A stretch of DNA of 64,000 nucleotides, taken from contig JBNGIQ010009146.1 in the NCBI GenBank assembly GCA_049999765.1, positions 1-64,000 of the forward strand. Reading direction: 5' to 3'. Source of the DNA: Phaeoceros laevis (lineage: Eukaryota; Anthocerotophyta; Anthocerotopsida; Notothyladales). How positions within the stretch are numbered: position 1 is the first letter of the stretch; each line of letters opens with the position of its first letter. A program made the translations under genes and the position numbers. This document shows positions 62,082 through 64,000 of this stretch, piece after piece. The notes beneath the pieces were generated by a model. The model did no database searches, was not told where the DNA came from, and saw only the letters and a list, made by a program, of their open reading frames with translations.

Positions 62082-62934
62082 ATGGGCGGGCACGAATCAT
62101 CGCGTGCTTTGAAGGTGCTGAAACAGGAGCCTGCAGACAAAAAAAGAAGAGCGCCCGCCAGTGGCAGGCCATCGAAGGAAGCACGGTCTTTGGCGGGAGG
62201 CAGGAAGAAGCTGAAGGTCAACTTTGTTCCGCCCCCCCAGAAGGCATGCCCTGTGGACGACGATGAGCCTGCATTTGCGTCATCAGAGGAAGATGAGTGC
62301 CCACAACACAGCAAGCGGTCACGCCGGCCTGCCCCTGCACCTGTCACGTCAGTCTATGGCCTTTCGCTGGGAGAGGTGGAGGAGTTTTTCAAGGAGATCA
62401 TGGGCTTGCCGTCGGAGGGTAGAGATTTCAAGCGCAAACATGAGCTTCACCTCGCAAAGCGGACTGTCGACCAGAAGACAATGGACGGCATTTTTTTGCC
62501 CACAGCGGAAGGGAAATATCTTTGGCGGAGGGAGCATCTACCTAGCTTGTCTGTGGAGGAGAAGAATGAGATAGAAGAGCTCTATCTACGCATGTATGGG
62601 AAGCAGCTGGGCTCGGGACAGCTGCCTACCTGCATGGCTTGGGGATACATCTTCGACAAGCACTACAACACTGATGTGAATTGGGCTAGGTTTGGGTGCG
62701 ATGTGTTGAAGGGCCAAGTTTGAAATGCTACAAAGCAAACTCCACCCGCTACACTACGGCCAGACTGGTTGCGCTTTGTGGAAGCCAAACGCGCCGGTGC
62801 TCCATGCACAGAGAATCGAAAGGCCAAGCTGGTGTTTCGGAGGGAGGGGTCAGCACGGCTTGCATCGACCTCTGCTGTGCACCTGTCTGACTATGAAGAG
62901 GAGCGTGCCCGTCCTGAGGACTCCGGATGCTAAA
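62082..62934 (+). CDS. Unrecognised protein, 213 codons, readable past its TGA to 62934
   Basis: ATG 62082 starts MGGHESSRALKVLKQEPADK, a basic, nuclear-signal-like N-terminus (KKRRAP, GGRKKLK, KRSRRP), then a folded-looking part: GLSLGEVEEFFKEIMGLPSE, FLPTAEGKYLWRREHLPSLS, LPTCMAWGYIFDKHYNTDVN. TGA at 62721-62723 ends it, but the same frame goes on with TPPATLRPDWLRFVEAKRAG and an acidic end to a TAA at 62932-62934. I do not recognise the family. Its location in a transposon-rich stretch suggests an element accessory protein. Either a 213-residue protein or a longer one with a nonsense mutation. Confidence 0.4.
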
Positions 62935-63702
62935 CTTGCGGCTCTTCCACTGCATTATCGGCAGCTTCTCCGGCTGGCCAGACTCAAGCAATTTTGTTAC
63001 TTGGTCCGTATCTTCTAGCTTTATCACAAACGTTTTGTCTTCCTTCGGATGAATATAAACAGGATGGACTTGCAGAACGTTGAACACATGCGTATCAATT
63101 TCCTCAATTGTGGTACCTATGGGGAATGCACCATTAACTGCAGATTTCAACAACTCTTTAGAGAAGTGGACAATAGCGTCTTCAGAGTCAATGAGTTCAG
63201 TTTCACCACCGAGGGGAATAGCCGGCACCCCTTCTTCGCGTCGCTCTCTTCTATCTGGACCATTTCTGGCAGCTATAATTCTGCCATCCAACGCGTTTAC
63301 CGCTCCAACTTCCTTCAGTCTCCATGTGTGGACATTTCCAGCTCCAGGTCTTGTCCCCAAATGAGTGAGGTTGGCTCCTGTTGCTGGAATGTGTGAAACG
63401 GTTGTACTTCTATCGCTCTGGGATTGTGGTCGATGTTCCCCCGGAGCTGCACTATTTCCTCCTACTAGAGCCGCCTGAGTGCACTGCAATTCCATAGACG
63501 CTGAGCTCATTGCATTCTCCTCTGGCGGAAGATTATTCTGTTTTTCCACACCATCAATGTCTGCTACCAAAAAATCCATGGGTTGATCGTCCGTGCCTAA
63601 CATAACCATGCCTTCTCCTTGATTGTCGCCCTGTTGGATTTTTCCAGCATTGCCTTGCCTGCCCCCCTCGGGGGCAGGAGGCAATCCCCTACCAGTCGCC
63701 AC
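62749..63702 (-). CDS. Unrecognised 317-codon ORF, possibly LINE ORF1-like
   Basis: Open on the minus strand from ATG 63702 to 62749. The N-terminal half is polar and Gly/Gln/Asn-rich. The region from about residue 165 (TELIDSEDAIVHFSKELLKS, HVFNVLQVHPVYIHPKEDKT, FVIKLEDTDQVTKLLESGQP) has the alternating strand/helix rhythm of the RRM-like domains in plant LINE ORF1 proteins, but I see no CCHC knuckle. The last about 60 codons overlap the plus-strand ORF and look unnatural, so the real protein probably ends near 62930. No downstream endonuclease or RT is present. Confidence 0.4.
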   Translation of the reverse strand: MATGRGLPPAPEGGRQGNAGKIQQGDNQGEGMVMLGTDDQPMDFLVADIDGVEKQNNLPPEENAMSSASMELQCTQAALVGGNSAAPGEHRPQSQSDRSTTVSHIPATGANLTHLGTRPGAGNVHTWRLKEVGAVNALDGRIIAARNGPDRRERREEGVPAIPLGGETELIDSEDAIVHFSKELLKSAVNGAFPIGTTIEEIDTHVFNVLQVHPVYIHPKEDKTFVIKLEDTDQVTKLLESGQPEKLPIMQWKSRKFSIRSPQDGHAPLHSQTGAQQRSMQAVLTPPSETPAWPFDSLCMEHRRVWLPQSATSLAVV

Positions 63703-64000
63703 CAGTACCGCTGCACGCTGCTCCGCTTTTTACGGAGCGTTTTTCAAGTCTAGAGAACCATTTCTTCCACGTGCCGCAACTTTTCTTATTTATGAATCCG
63801 AGCTCCAGTGTTTGTTCATTTACCCATGTTTCACATATTTTCATTAACTTCAACTTGCCAGATCTCCTACAGTCTACAGCCTAGCTACCGTACGTCATCA
63901 GCTCTGTGGCTATACGACTTCCGTCCTATGCCCTCAACTCATTCCTCCAGCTATGTCTCGCCACACACTCGGAGATAGTAACTTCTACTGCTGCTAATCG
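63703..64000. other. No gene recognised at window end
   Basis: The C/T-rich stretch upstream (minus sense) of the 63702 start codon could be its leader. Confidence 0.4.

Overview
The window looks like nuclear DNA of a green plant (Streptophyta). Three intact, intron-bearing genes match plant families closely: a low-molecular-weight phosphatase-like protein, an ORP3-type oxysterol-binding protein, and the plant NAD-isocitrate dehydrogenase regulatory subunit. Gene fragments of PPR (PLS-triplet type), HINT1 and short-chain dehydrogenase type also point to plants. Introns are short, mostly 70-500 bp, with one of 830 bp. The density of Ty3/gypsy, Ty1/copia and CACTA relics, with gag and pol types common in seed-free plants and charophytes, suggests a lycophyte, fern, moss or streptophyte alga. 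The species cannot be fixed from sequence alone. There is no sign of a prokaryotic or organellar genome. Five runs of N are assembly gaps.

Layout. 1-3.6 kb: 3' end of a copia element, a broken SET-domain gene and a broken CACTA (TNP2) transposase. 3.6-5.3 kb: antisense copia relic. 5.4-22.8 kb: a stack of nested elements. An antisense gypsy (level 1) is split inside RNase H by a sense chromodomain gypsy (level 2, 6583-22588, with two 276-bp LTRs). Level 2 is entered by an antisense chromodomain gypsy (level 3, about 11804-22299). Level 3 is interrupted by a non-autonomous CACTA-like element (12074-14628) and by a 1.8-kb TIR element with a 4-bp target duplication (17558-19389). 22.8-28 kb: a segment that starts at a related TIR and holds fragments of HINT1, PPR and SDR genes plus a recurring 11-14 bp palindromic motif. 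28.1-34 kb: a degraded gypsy element with a cytosine-5 DNA methyltransferase between protease and reverse transcriptase, then a chimeric join to another gypsy RNase H, which is cut by a further TIR. 36-40 kb: gag-like relics and minisatellites. 42-45 kb: CACTA end and an almost open orphan gag. 46.4-53.8 kb: the gene island. 54.2-57.2 kb: a second, diverged methyltransferase-bearing relic. 57.3-61.5 kb: a fairly complete copia element. 61.5-64 kb: two unrecognised ORFs, back to back.

How it works together. The gene island is compact: the phosphatase-like and ORP genes diverge from start codons only 176 bp apart, and ORP and IDH converge with about 350 bp between stop codons. Almost everything else is mobile DNA, and every pol gene carries stops, frameshifts or lost catalytic residues. 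The most notable content is the retroelement-borne DNA methyltransferase, present as two diverged copies that share an unusual Glu-Cys-Gln form of the catalytic motif.
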